Shown piece by piece: positions 29,653-37,872 of a stretch of DNA of 64,000 nucleotides. The translations under genes were made by a program, and so were the position numbers. The stretch comes from Pasteurellaceae bacterium RH1A (lineage in GTDB: Bacteria > Pseudomonadota > Gammaproteobacteria > Enterobacterales > Pasteurellaceae): assembly GCA_012221805.1 (NCBI GenBank), contig CP015195.1:1349771-1413770 (forward strand), written 5' to 3'. The notes under the pieces are model-generated. The model made no database searches and was not told where the DNA came from. It worked only from the letters and a program-made list of their open reading frames with translations. How positions within the stretch are numbered: position 1 is the stretch's first letter; every line of letters begins with the position of its first letter.

Positions 29653-32457
29653 GTGATTGAAAAATTAACCGGTAAAAACCATTTTATTAAATTTAGCCTG
29701 CTCCTTATCAGCCTCTTTGGCCTTTATCTAACCCTGGCCTGGCTTAGTTACAGCCCGCTGGATAGGGGTTGGACGGTGGCCAGCGATGCCACCTCAAGTG
29801 TGCTTAACCGCACAGGCGCCTTTGGGGCTTGGGCTATCGATCTGCTTTATGCCATGCTGGGCAAGGTGGCCTTTTTAGTGCCCCTGCTTATGGCTGGCCT
29901 GCCTCTTTACTGGCTTGTTTTCAAACGCCCCCACTACAGCGGCCTGCAATGCCTGCTCCGCCTATTGAGCTTTACCTCCCTGATTGTCGGCCTGGCAGGC
30001 CTGTCAGCGGGGATTTTATCGCCTACCCCTTACTACCTTTCAGGCGGCTTTATCGGCGGCATTTTTATTGCCAGCTTAGAAGGCTTGATTGGCCTTTTTG
30101 GCGCACTCTTGGTGGCCATGATCCTAACCTGCCTGGGCTTTTACTTCTGTTCAGGCGCCAGCCTCTTATTACTGGGCAACAAGCTCTACCAATGGGTGAT
30201 GGCCGATCCGAAAACAGCTGCTCAAGAGAGCCAAGCTCCCCAACAAGCGGTTGAAAATCCGCAAATTCTTGCAAATGAAAAAGAAGAAAACGAGGAAGAA
30301 GAAACCAGCCCTGATCAAGCTCTAACCGATGTTAGCCGTTTCAGCCGCCCCAACATTATCGGCCTGAAGACCGAAGAACCAGAACCAACAGGCCTGATCG
30401 CCCCAGAAGTCTTCTTAAATGAAACCAAAAATATCCAGCTTGAGCCAAGCAGCCTGCCTCAAGTCAATCTAGCTGGCACCAAGCCCCTGGTTGAGCAAGT
30501 CGAAAGCGAGCCGCAGGCCCTTGTGCTGCCAACCATTCGCCTGAACACCCAGGCCAACCCTCTTGCACCGGTGGAAAGCACCGATGAAAACGAGGAAGTT
30601 AAAGTTGAGCAAGTGGTCGTCCCGCCTCAGCCAGAACGAGTGCCAGACTTTACCAATCCGCATATCAAACTCAACCAACCTGCCTTTGTTGAAGAGGTGC
30701 AAGAGTTGAGCGAAGAAGAGCAGGAGGCAGAATTAGCCCGCCAGTTCCAAGAGGCCGAGGCCGCCCGCCTAAGAGAAATGGAAGCCCGTGCCAAGGCCCA
30801 AGGCCTGGATGATGCCTTCCAAACCATCCTCCAAGCCCCTGAGGAATTTGAAGCACCCAAGGTTAAACTGGCACCAGCCGCTGAACCTGCAAAAAATCCA
30901 CCCAAACAGACCGCTTACCCCACCCAGGGCTATGGCGACACCCTCATTCACCCGCTTTTGCAGCAACACAAGAAGCTGGAAAAGCCCAGCACGCCCCTGC
31001 CAACCCTGAACTTGCTCAAGCAGGCTCCAGCCCAGAGCCAACTTATTACCGAGCAGGAGATCCGAGAAACCTCTCAGCGCATTGAGCAGGAGTTGGCCAA
31101 CTTCGGCGTTAAGGCTACGGTGGAAGATGTCCTGGTCGGCCCTGTGGTCACCCGCTATGAAATCCAGCCTGCCGCCGGCACCAAGGCCTCTAAAATCATG
31201 AATTTAGATCAGGACTTGGCCCGTGCCTTGGTCTTCAAGGCCATTCGTATCACCGAAGTGGTGCCAGGCAAGCCCTACATGGGGATTGAAACCCCCAACG
31301 CTCACCGTGAAACCGTTTGGCTGCGGGATGTGCTAGACAGCCCAGAATTCCGCAATACCACGGCCACCCTGCCAATGGCCTTGGGCAAGGACATCAGCGG
31401 CAAGCCTGTGGTGGTGGACATGGCCAAAATGCCCCATCTCTTGGTAGCTGGCCAAACGGGTGGCGGTAAATCGGTTGGGGTCAATACCATGATCTTGAGC
31501 CTGCTCTACAAGCTCAGCCCAGAGCAGGTTCGCTTTATTATGATCGACCCTAAAGTGGTGGAACTCTCCATTTATGATGATATTCCTCACTTGCTCACAC
31601 CAGTGGTGACAGATATGAAACAGGCGGCCAATGCCCTGCGTTGGGCGGTGGAGGAAATGGAACGCCGCTACCAGCTGCTCAAGCATTTGGCTGTGCGTAA
31701 CATTGAAGGCTATAACGACAAGATCGACCAGGCCGAGGCCATGAATTATCCGATTCCCAATCCGCTCTGGCGGCCAGGCGACTCCATGGACAGCTTCCCG
31801 CCACCACTAGAAAAACTTAGCTACATTGTGCTGATTGTGGATGAATTTGCCGATCTGATGATGACCGCAGGCAAGCAGGTGGAAGAGCATATTATGCGGA
31901 TTGCCCAAAAGGCTCGTGCGGTCGGTATCCACCTGATTTTAGCCACCCAACGGCCATCAACCGATGTAATCACAGGGGTAATTAAGGCCAACATTCCAAG
32001 TCGGATTGCTTTTACGGTGTCTAGCCAAATTGACTCCCGCACCATCTTGGACAAGGGCGGAGCAGAAAGCCTGCTTGGCCGAGGGGATATGCTTTATTCA
32101 GGTGCCAGCAGCCCAGAAATTATCCGTGTGCATGGGGCTTTTATGAGCGATGAAGACGTGCAAAAAGTCGCAGACGACTGGCGGGCCCGTGGCAAACCGA
32201 ATTATTTAGACAGCATCACAGCTTCCTCTGAGGAAGGCGAGGGCAGTGACGGCCGCAATCAAGGCGGCGATTTAGACCCGCTCTTTGATGAAATTGTCGA
32301 ATTTGTGGTGGAAAGCAATGTCACCTCCATCAGCGGCATCCAACGCCGCTTCTCCCTAGGCTTCAACCGAGCCGCCCGCATCATCGATCAAATGGAGGCC
32401 GAGGGCGTGATTTCCAGTGCCGATAGCCGAGGGAAAAGGGAGGTCTTGGCCAGATAA
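29653..32457 (+). CDS. ftsK: DNA translocase FtsK
   Basis: FtsK pumps DNA through the septum at division and activates XerCD at dif. The 934 residues show four to five N-terminal membrane segments (to about residue 185), a long Glu-, Pro- and Gln-rich linker (about 190-460), a RecA-like motor with Walker A GQTGGGKS and VDEFADLMM, and the C-terminal gamma winged helix that reads KOPS. The short linker makes it much smaller than E. coli FtsK, as in H. influenzae. I chose GTG at 29653 because AAGGA ends six bases before it; a TTG at 29647 would sit on the ribosome site. A USS lies within the linker. Confidence 0.95.
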   Translation: MIEKLTGKNHFIKFSLLLISLFGLYLTLAWLSYSPLDRGWTVASDATSSVLNRTGAFGAWAIDLLYAMLGKVAFLVPLLMAGLPLYWLVFKRPHYSGLQCLLRLLSFTSLIVGLAGLSAGILSPTPYYLSGGFIGGIFIASLEGLIGLFGALLVAMILTCLGFYFCSGASLLLLGNKLYQWVMADPKTAAQESQAPQQAVENPQILANEKEENEEEETSPDQALTDVSRFSRPNIIGLKTEEPEPTGLIAPEVFLNETKNIQLEPSSLPQVNLAGTKPLVEQVESEPQALVLPTIRLNTQANPLAPVESTDENEEVKVEQVVVPPQPERVPDFTNPHIKLNQPAFVEEVQELSEEEQEAELARQFQEAEAARLREMEARAKAQGLDDAFQTILQAPEEFEAPKVKLAPAAEPAKNPPKQTAYPTQGYGDTLIHPLLQQHKKLEKPSTPLPTLNLLKQAPAQSQLITEQEIRETSQRIEQELANFGVKATVEDVLVGPVVTRYEIQPAAGTKASKIMNLDQDLARALVFKAIRITEVVPGKPYMGIETPNAHRETVWLRDVLDSPEFRNTTATLPMALGKDISGKPVVVDMAKMPHLLVAGQTGGGKSVGVNTMILSLLYKLSPEQVRFIMIDPKVVELSIYDDIPHLLTPVVTDMKQAANALRWAVEEMERRYQLLKHLAVRNIEGYNDKIDQAEAMNYPIPNPLWRPGDSMDSFPPPLEKLSYIVLIVDEFADLMMTAGKQVEEHIMRIAQKARAVGIHLILATQRPSTDVITGVIKANIPSRIAFTVSSQIDSRTILDKGGAESLLGRGDMLYSGASSPEIIRVHGAFMSDEDVQKVADDWRARGKPNYLDSITASSEEGEGSDGRNQGGDLDPLFDEIVEFVVESNVTSISGIQRRFSLGFNRAARIIDQMEAEGVISSADSRGKREVLAR

Positions 32458-32514
32458 ATCTAGATTGGCATAAGCTGGTATTGCTTATGCCTTTTCTTTA
32501 TTGGAGAAAAATGT

Positions 32515-32772
32515 ATGAGTAATCATGTTAAAGAATTTCAGATCAGATGCCCAATAATAAGATGTTCTGGTTGGGTAAATTATATAGATAATGAATTTTA
32601 TGGGGGCGGATCATGCGGCAATGTTTGGTTTTCACAAGAGAGCTTGATACAGGATATTCAAGCAATTATTAAAAAATATGAATATAGAATAAAGTCTTAC
32701 AGCCAAGAAGACTTACTGTTGCATAATGAAGATGAACCGTGTAATTATGAAAGCTTAGTAGAAAACGAATAG
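32515..32772 (+). CDS. Small AT-rich hypothetical protein with a zinc-ribbon-like pattern
   Basis: An 85-residue protein that I do not recognise. CPIIRC near the N terminus, followed by YGGGSCGNVWFS, gives three closely placed cysteines of a possible degenerate zinc ribbon. The C-terminal half is charged and helical. TTGGAG precedes the ATG with normal spacing. It sits between ftsK and a DUF1016 gene, at the left border of an AT-rich patch of small genes, and its base composition differs from that of ftsK. It could be an immunity-type or toxin-antidote accessory protein, but nothing proves this. Confidence 0.6.
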   Translation: MSNHVKEFQIRCPIIRCSGWVNYIDNEFYGGGSCGNVWFSQESLIQDIQAIIKKYEYRIKSYSQEDLLLHNEDEPCNYESLVENE

Positions 32773-32787
32773 TTTTCCCTAGAGGAA

Positions 32788-32834
32788 ACAAGCGGTTTAT
32801 TTTTGCAAAAAATCTGCAAATTTAGCCCGCTTGT
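32788..32834. repeat. Inverted USS pair (possible terminator)
   Basis: ACAAGCGG at 32788-32795 faces CCGCTTGT at 32827-32834, with AT-rich USS tails (TTTGCAAA-like) between. It lies just after the small unknown gene and could end its transcript. Confidence 0.75.
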
Positions 32835-32888
32835 GCTATCGAGGTAGAAATGAGATTGAATTCAAAATAATTTAAAACAGGAAATATA

Positions 32889-33911
32889 ATGGAAAACCCA
32901 ATAAATGCTGTAACACTACCAAAACCACTGCTTACAGACCTTTCTGTGCTTATAGAACAAAGCCAAAGACAGGCTGTGCAATATGCCAACAGCACGCTGA
33001 CTTTATTGTTTTGGCAAGTGGGCAAACGCATCAATCAAGATGTGTTAGGTAACCAGCGAGCCGCTTATGGAAAGCAAATTGTTCCCCTAATTTCCAATGA
33101 ATTGGAAGCTAAATACGGACGCAATTTCACCGAGAAAAACATTCGCCGAATGATGCAATTTGCCCAAGTCTTCCCCGAAGTTGAAATTGTCGTTCCACTG
33201 GCACGACAATTGAGCTGGTCGCATTTTTTGATTTTAATTCCCCTTAAAAACCAAGAAGCGAGAATGTTTTATGCACAATTAGCGATTTCTGAAACATTAG
33301 GCAAACGAGAACTTCGTGAGCAAATCAACATCAAAACCTTTGAACGCACACAAATAGCCAATTTACAGGCTGGGCAGTCAGAAATATTGCCACTGAACAC
33401 TTTTAAAGATCCGTATTTGTTGGACTTTTTGGGGCTTCGTAGTGATTTTTGGGAAAAAGATTTAGAAACCGCCATTTTGCATAAATTAGAAAATTTCATC
33501 TTGGAAATGGGCAAGGGCTTCGCCTTTGTAGAACGTCAAAAAAGAATGATTATAGATGGTGAAGACTTTTATTTGGATTTGCTCTTCTTTCACAGAAAAC
33601 TCAAACGATTGGTCGCTATTGAACTCAAATTAGGCAAATTCCAAGCCCAGCATAAGGGGCAAATGGAGCTTTATCTCAAATGGCTGAATAAATACGAGCG
33701 GCAGGCAGATGAAGAAATGCCGATTGGCTTGATTTTGTGTGCCGAAAGCAGCCGAGAACAGGTGGAGTTGTTGGAACTGCATAAAGACGGTATCATGGTT
33801 GCCGAATACTGGACGGAACTGCCACCGAGAAAAGCCTTGGAAGAAAAACTACACGAGGCGTTTTTAGAAGCCCAAGAGCAGTTTGAAAGCCGTAGATTGT
33901 TAGGAGAATAA
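32889..33911 (+). CDS. DUF1016 (YhcG-type) PD-(D/E)XK nuclease-fold protein
   Basis: The 340 residues match the YhcG/DUF1016 group: an N-terminal helical domain (LLFWQVGKRINQDVL, GKQIVPLISNELE, FTEKNIRRMMQFAQVFP) and a C-terminal nuclease-like domain with the acidic core DFYLDLLFFHRKLKRLVAIELK, in which D and E-x-K fit the PD-(D/E)XK pattern. These proteins are common next to restriction-modification and other defence genes; their role is not settled. CAGGAAA precedes the ATG. It lies in an AT-rich patch with other small genes that differ from the housekeeping flanks. Confidence 0.88.
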   Translation: MENPINAVTLPKPLLTDLSVLIEQSQRQAVQYANSTLTLLFWQVGKRINQDVLGNQRAAYGKQIVPLISNELEAKYGRNFTEKNIRRMMQFAQVFPEVEIVVPLARQLSWSHFLILIPLKNQEARMFYAQLAISETLGKRELREQINIKTFERTQIANLQAGQSEILPLNTFKDPYLLDFLGLRSDFWEKDLETAILHKLENFILEMGKGFAFVERQKRMIIDGEDFYLDLLFFHRKLKRLVAIELKLGKFQAQHKGQMELYLKWLNKYERQADEEMPIGLILCAESSREQVELLELHKDGIMVAEYWTELPPRKALEEKLHEAFLEAQEQFESRRLLGE

Positions 33912-34015
33912 AGTGGTTGTTTCTTGCAAAAAATCCGTAAAACTTGACCGCTTGTAAAAATATTTTTAATTTAAAAAAGTAAAACAAAATGAAATGTTTG
34001 GTTTCTTGAGTTAAA

Positions 34016-34056
34016 GCAAGCGTAGCAAGCATAGAGTGGCCGCTTGCACCCACGCA
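34016..34056. repeat. Degenerate REP-like repeat
   Basis: The segment shares its ends (GCAAGCGTAG and CGCTTGCACCCACGC) with the clearer copy at 34535-34564, in the gap before a small unknown gene. The middle is altered. Confidence 0.45.
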
Positions 34057-34131
34057 GTTTTCAAAATTTAGTCGGTAGGATGCTGCCTGCACTAACATCC
34101 CCCCTATTCTACGCACTAAGAGAGGTTGTAT

Positions 34132-34524
34132 ATGATTAGAGACAATAGAAAGATGATAGCTATTTGGGTGGGCGAAAGCCATAAGCCCTTAGAACAATGG
34201 TTAAAGTACACAGATGGTATAGAAAACACAAGAAGAAAGCCGCCGATTGAAAAAGATTTTGGTTGGTTTCCTGATGTTGATTTATTTGGTATTCATATTA
34301 GTGATAACGATGTTGTTATCCCAATAGAAGATTTAATACTTGGAGCAACCATATATTCAGAAGAAACCATAAATAAGGTTATACTGGCAGCCAAAGAAAA
34401 AGGTATTATGCAAGGCAATAGATTATATTACTATAATCGTTCTGAGTTTATTCCTGATGATGGCAACCCTGATAAATTATATAATGATTTAATGTTTATT
34501 GGAAATTTTGAAAATCCACGTTAA
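34132..34524 (+). CDS. Hypothetical protein, possibly an immunity-type protein
   Basis: A 130-residue soluble protein without signal peptide. It opens with MIRDNRKMIAIWVGES and has an acidic, mixed alpha/beta character. The start IAIWVG recalls the Imm22/DUF4284 group of immunity proteins, but the match is too weak to name it. AGAGG ends six bases before the ATG at 34132; a TTG six bases earlier is less likely. It is AT-rich like its neighbours and is flanked by two copies of the same short repeat, which suggests that it arrived or moved as a cassette. No toxin gene is beside it. Confidence 0.55.
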   Translation: MIRDNRKMIAIWVGESHKPLEQWLKYTDGIENTRRKPPIEKDFGWFPDVDLFGIHISDNDVVIPIEDLILGATIYSEETINKVILAAKEKGIMQGNRLYYYNRSEFIPDDGNPDKLYNDLMFIGNFENPR

Positions 34525-34534
34525 ATTTATAAGC

Positions 34535-34564
34535 AAGCGTAGGGTGAGTGCTTGCACCCACGCA
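34535..34564. repeat. Short REP-like palindromic repeat
   Basis: GTAG at 34539 is followed by GGTGAGTGCTTGCACCCACG, an imperfect hairpin with a GTGC/GCAC core. This is the GTAG-plus-hairpin layout of REP elements. A degenerate copy is at 34016-34056. Confidence 0.55.
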
Positions 34565-34641
34565 ATTTCCTATGCACAGAACTCTTCGTGATCGATTGCG
34601 ACGAAGTCGCTATTGGGGAGGGCTAAATTTAAAGGTGTAAT

Positions 34642-35198
34642 ATGATTGTTGAAACCTATAACTATGGTCTGTGTTTGTTTTCCTATGAAAGACTTATTTC
34701 TTTTTGGTGGAAAACAAAAAAACAAGAACAAAAAGGTTGTTGGATTTTTTTGAGAAAAACCATGATCACTATATACAATCACTCAAGTCTGGCGTGTGGT
34801 TGCCTATTCCAGAGATCGTTAGTGGTGGTTATAAGGTAAGCCTGATTGACGAGAGCAAGGTGGCCGATCTTAATCATCTGTTTAAATACGACAGCTTTAA
34901 TTTAGAAATAAGCGATAATGCCGTATGGATTTGCGATATTGGGAAATTGTTGAGTTTTGACAAAACCCTATTTCAGGACAGAGATGAGATTTTTTATTAT
35001 GATCTTGATAAGATCAAGGTAACTAGTGGCCTTCGAGTGCCTATGCCCAATGGGAAATATCTGGTCTCCATTCTCGGCTCTCTTGAAAACCAGCAGCCCT
35101 GCTTTTCCTTTGTGTTTAAGCCGGTATCTGAATTTGACGGTTTTAAAGATCCAAGAGAAGATGAAAAATACTCCTTTCAGTTTGATGAGATAAAATAA
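34642..35198 (+). pseudogene. Unknown protein split by a -1 frameshift at an A7 run
   Basis: The only good start is the ATG at 34642, preceded by AAAGG. Its frame soon ends at about residue 65, but a -1 shift at A AAA AAA (34716-34722) joins the first 27 residues to a long frame that continues to 35198, giving about 185 residues. The second frame alone would have to start at TTG 34704 without a ribosome site. The A7 falls exactly on codon boundaries of a bacterial slippery heptamer, so programmed frameshifting, a real mutation, or a sequencing error are all possible. The protein is unrecognised; it has several Trp and Phe residues and an acidic C terminus, like many immunity proteins. Confidence 0.55.
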
Positions 35199-35266
35199 AA
35201 TGGAATGGCAAATGAACCATAATAAAGCCAGGCAGTCTTTTATAAAGATTAAAAAATGAGGTGCTA

Positions 35267-35671
35267 ATGATTGATATAGATTGCTTTGGTCGGCCTGACT
35301 TTTTGAAAACCTTATATCCTCATGGTCTTACCGCTCATGCAATGATTAAAGATTTCAAAATCTCCATTGATGGATTTAGTGAATTTAGTTTTTTTATAGA
35401 CCAAGAACCTGAGTTTGTCGTAAAAAAATGGGGGCAGTGGGGAAGGGATTTTAAGGGTTTATGGATAAAAACGGGCAATAACTGCCAGTTTAATCATATT
35501 GAAATTAAGGACTTGGATAAGCTGGGCTTTAATCCATTGTTTATCTTTAAAGAAGATGATGGGAGAATACGGATCCATTCAGAAAGAGGTGATTCAAGAT
35601 TTTTAGTGGATTTAGCCTTAAATCATAGATTTATTATACAGGACATCATACCTATTTTACTTGACGAGTAA
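35267..35671 (+). CDS. Hypothetical protein of the accessory patch
   Basis: A 134-residue soluble protein that begins MIDIDCFGRPDFLKTLYP and is rich in Phe, Asp and Ile. No known motif is visible. GAGG at 35258-35261 lies five bases before the ATG at 35267, which decides the start over a GTG six bases upstream. It is the last of the AT-rich small genes and is followed by an inverted USS pair and a REPIN. An orphan immunity protein is one guess from size, composition and neighbours only. Confidence 0.55.
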   Translation: MIDIDCFGRPDFLKTLYPHGLTAHAMIKDFKISIDGFSEFSFFIDQEPEFVVKKWGQWGRDFKGLWIKTGNNCQFNHIEIKDLDKLGFNPLFIFKEDDGRIRIHSERGDSRFLVDLALNHRFIIQDIIPILLDE

Positions 35672-35685
35672 GTCGGACATAAGCA

Positions 35686-35732
35686 ACAAGCGGGCTATTT
35701 TTGCAAGAAATTTGCAAATTCAGCCCGCTTGT
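35686..35732. repeat. Inverted USS pair abutting a REPIN
   Basis: ACAAGCGGGCT at 35686-35696 is the perfect complement of the sequence at 35722-35732, with USS-type AT tails between. The last two bases of the right arm are also the first two of the GTAG that opens the REPIN at 35731. Confidence 0.8.
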
Positions 35733-35794
35733 AGCGTGGGCTTCAGCCCACGTTAAGATCTATTGACTAAAACCTGGGTTAAAGCCCAGGCTAC
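35731..35794. repeat. REPIN downstream of msrQ
   Basis: GTAG plus the hairpin CGTGGGCTTCAGCCCACG is followed by a 20-base spacer and then by a second hairpin CCTGGGTTAAAGCCCAGG plus CTAC. The two halves are head-to-head REP units; one arm pair has changed from CGTGGG/CCCACG to CCTGGG/CCCAGG, so the stem is kept. The element ends three bases before the msrQ stop codon. Confidence 0.85.
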
Positions 35795-35797
35795 ATG

Positions 35798-36382
35798 CTA
35801 TCTTTTCACCAACATAGCCCTCACTTCCCAAGCCACCACCAGCCCCGTTAGGCCTAGATAAACCAAGGCCATCAATTCGGTATTTTTCAGTGACAGGTAA
35901 TAATGCACGCCGCCCAGTAAGAGGCAGAGGTAGCCCAGTTTGTGGAGGTAGAACCAGCCCCTGCCCATGGCTTTTTTCACCCAAGGTAGGGAGCTGGCGG
36001 CCATCAGGCATAAAATGGCGAAGGCAATAAGGCCAATAATCAAGTAGTTACGGCTGAAAATTTCGCCAATAAAGAGTGGCAGGTCGCTGCCCAGTTCCAA
36101 GACAAAATACGAGGCCACATGCAAGAGGGCGTAAAACCAGGCCCAGAGGCCCAAGGCTCGGCGTAAAATTTGGTATTGGTTTTTCTTTAAGAGAAAAAGC
36201 ACAATGCCCAGTAAAAACATGACCAAGAGAATGGTCAGGGCGGTAAAGCCTAAAAAATGCTGAATGCCCTTGATAGGGTCTGCTCCCAGTTGGCTGTAGT
36301 CTTCAAGATAAATGCGGGAGGCCAGCCACAAGAGGGGCATAAGACAGCCAGTATGCACCAGGGTGCGGAGGAAAGCTAACAT
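35798..36382 (-). CDS. msrQ: Protein-methionine-sulfoxide reductase heme-binding subunit MsrQ
   Basis: MsrQ is the b-type cytochrome of the inner membrane that passes quinol electrons to periplasmic MsrP. The 194 residues contain about six membrane segments with conserved histidines, for example HVASYF and HKLGYLCLLLGGVHYY. Its ATG overlaps the msrP stop by one base. The pair repairs oxidised methionine in periplasmic proteins. A REPIN lies right after the stop. Confidence 0.94.
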   Translation of the reverse strand: MLAFLRTLVHTGCLMPLLWLASRIYLEDYSQLGADPIKGIQHFLGFTALTILLVMFLLGIVLFLLKKNQYQILRRALGLWAWFYALLHVASYFVLELGSDLPLFIGEIFSRNYLIIGLIAFAILCLMAASSLPWVKKAMGRGWFYLHKLGYLCLLLGGVHYYLSLKNTELMALVYLGLTGLVVAWEVRAMLVKR

Positions 36383-37329
36383 CAGTAATTTGCCCTCAAG
36401 TCTAAGCCTTGATAAAGATGAGCCACCTGATCGGCATAGCCGTTAAATGGCAGGGTCTTTTGGCGGCTTACGCCACTTAAGAGGCCGCCTGCTCCAATCA
36501 CCCGTTCACTGGCCTGAGACCAACGAGGGTGATCCACTTCAGGATTGACATTGGCATAAAAACCGTATTCCTGCGGGGCCAGCTGGTTCCAGGTGGTGAT
36601 AGGCTGTTCTTCCACTAAGCGGATTTTGGCGATGGATTTAATGCTCTTAAAGCCATATTTCCAAGGCACAACCAGGCGGATAGGGGCGCCGTTTTGGTTG
36701 GGCAGGATCTTGCCATAAAGCCCAACTGACATCAGCGTCAAAGGGTGCATGGCCTCGGCCAGGGTCAAGCCCTCTTTATAGGGGTAGTCCAAGCCGCCGC
36801 CAAAGAGCGGGTTCTTTTGGCCTGGAATGTTTTCAGGGTCGTAAACCGTTTCAAAGGCCACATATTTGGCCTTGCTGGTTGGTTTGGCTAGAGTCAGGAG
36901 CTTGTTTAGCTCAAAGCCAATCCAAGGCACCACCATAGACCAGGCCTCCACACAGCGGAAGCGGTAGATCCGCTCTTCAAGCGGGAAAGAAGTGAGGATT
37001 TTTTGCATATCCAAGACCATGGGGTTTTCCACCTCACCTGAAATCTCCAGTTTCCAGCCCTCAGTTTTGAGGCTGGAGGCAAACTTGGCAGGGTCGTCCT
37101 TGCCTAGGCCAAACTCGTAGAAGTTGTTATAGCCCGTGACCTTGTTTTCAGGTGTGAGTTTGAGATCCAAGCCTTCGACAGCCTTTTTAAAGTTAAGGGC
37201 GTCTTGCTTTTGTGCTTGAGCCGTCAGCGGCAGGGCAGAGGCCAGGCCCACCAAGCCCATGGCCTTGATGATCTGGCGGCGCTGGTGGAAGATGGCTTCA
37301 GGGGTTATATTGGAGGAAAGGTTTTGCAT
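36382..37329 (-). CDS. msrP: Protein-methionine-sulfoxide reductase catalytic subunit MsrP
   Basis: MsrP is a periplasmic molybdenum enzyme that reduces both forms of methionine sulfoxide in proteins damaged by hypochlorite. The 315 residues start with a twin-arginine signal (RRQIIKAMG at 17-25), needed for export of the folded cofactor enzyme, and hold the molybdopterin cysteine in [15 protein letters not shown] (Cys126). It is followed with a one-base overlap by msrQ. Upstream, after a REPIN, is a methionine-rich exported protein on the same strand, and further a divergent sigma-factor operon; this context points to oxidative-chlorine defence. Confidence 0.95.
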   Translation of the reverse strand: MQNLSSNITPEAIFHQRRQIIKAMGLVGLASALPLTAQAQKQDALNFKKAVEGLDLKLTPENKVTGYNNFYEFGLGKDDPAKFASSLKTEGWKLEISGEVENPMVLDMQKILTSFPLEERIYRFRCVEAWSMVVPWIGFELNKLLTLAKPTSKAKYVAFETVYDPENIPGQKNPLFGGGLDYPYKEGLTLAEAMHPLTLMSVGLYGKILPNQNGAPIRLVVPWKYGFKSIKSIAKIRLVEEQPITTWNQLAPQEYGFYANVNPEVDHPRWSQASERVIGAGGLLSGVSRQKTLPFNGYADQVAHLYQGLDLRANY

Positions 37330-37348
37330 GGTTGAATATCCATTTTAT

Positions 37349-37417
37349 GTTAGCGCCAGCGTCCTCGCTGGTGCTAATCGTTGATAAATAAGGCACCAGC
37401 GAGGACGCTGGCGCCAT
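37349..37417. repeat. REPIN between the methionine-rich protein gene and msrP
   Basis: Inverted arms at 37352-37374 and 37393-37415 are perfect 23-base complements with minor end differences (core CGCCAGCGTCCTCGCTGG). TTAG precedes the first hairpin. It lies inside the likely mrpX-msrP-msrQ transcript. The element at 54474 is of the same family with compensated stem changes. Confidence 0.85.
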
Positions 37418-37434
37418 CAAGGATTGAGCACGAG

Positions 37435-37755
37435 TTACATTTTCTCTTTCGCTTTTTGCATCTCGCCCATCATGTTATCAGACTTCATGCTGTCCATTTT
37501 GTCGGATTTCATGTCTTTCATTTTACCCATGCTATCCGATTTCATGTCCTGCATTTTGTCCATTTTCTCAGACTTCATCTCACCCATTTTATGCATGGAC
37601 TCATCCTTCATGCCCTTCATTTTTTCTTGCTGCATCTGCATACATTGCTTGTCCATACTGTCGCAAGGTTTTTGCATTTCAGTTGCATTGGCCGTTTGAA
37701 TTGTGCAGAATAAAAAAAGTGAGCTGGCGGCTAAGGTTTTTAAAGTGAAGTTCAT
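37435..37755 (-). CDS. Methionine-rich exported protein (MXKDX-repeat/MrpX-like)
   Basis: A 106-residue protein with a signal peptide (cleavage after ANA, residue 24). The mature 82 residues contain 21 Met, many Lys and Asp, and only two Cys, in a loose repeat of the form M-x-K-D/S-x. This fits the pentapeptide MXKDX repeat group. In Azospira suillum a methionine-rich peptide (MrpX) scavenges hypochlorite and is regenerated by a YedYZ/MsrPQ-type reductase; the same neighbour, msrPQ, lies downstream here. AAAGGAG precedes the ATG and an ECF-type promoter is upstream. The family is supported by composition; the scavenger role is inferred. Confidence 0.82.
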   Translation of the reverse strand: MNFTLKTLAASSLFLFCTIQTANATEMQKPCDSMDKQCMQMQQEKMKGMKDESMHKMGEMKSEKMDKMQDMKSDSMGKMKDMKSDKMDSMKSDNMMGEMQKAKEKM

Positions 37756-37816
37756 TGTGTGTCTCCTTTTATAAAAATAGGGTAATTAAAATGGAAAGCA
37801 CCTGGCTTTCATATCA

Positions 37817-37845
37817 TTAGACGCAGTCGCTCAGCAATGCTTACA
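37817..37845 (-). promoter_or_regulatory. Candidate ECF sigma promoter of mrpX-msrPQ
   Basis: On the minus strand TGTAAGC (37845-37839) is followed after 15 bases by CGTCTAA (37823-37817), a -35/-10 layout of ECF type with the common CGTC core. Transcription would start near 37810, about 55 bases before the methionine-rich protein gene. It lies in the divergent gap shared with the sigma gene; I see no equal site facing that gene. Confidence 0.5.
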
Positions 37846-37872
37846 AAATTTTTTGAAAAAAGGAGATGAAAT

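Noticed and set aside
37381..37713. His- and Phe-rich plus-strand frame opposite the methionine-rich gene
   Set aside because: It is the antisense of the Met-codon-rich repeats (CAT on the other strand); no signal peptide or family supports it.
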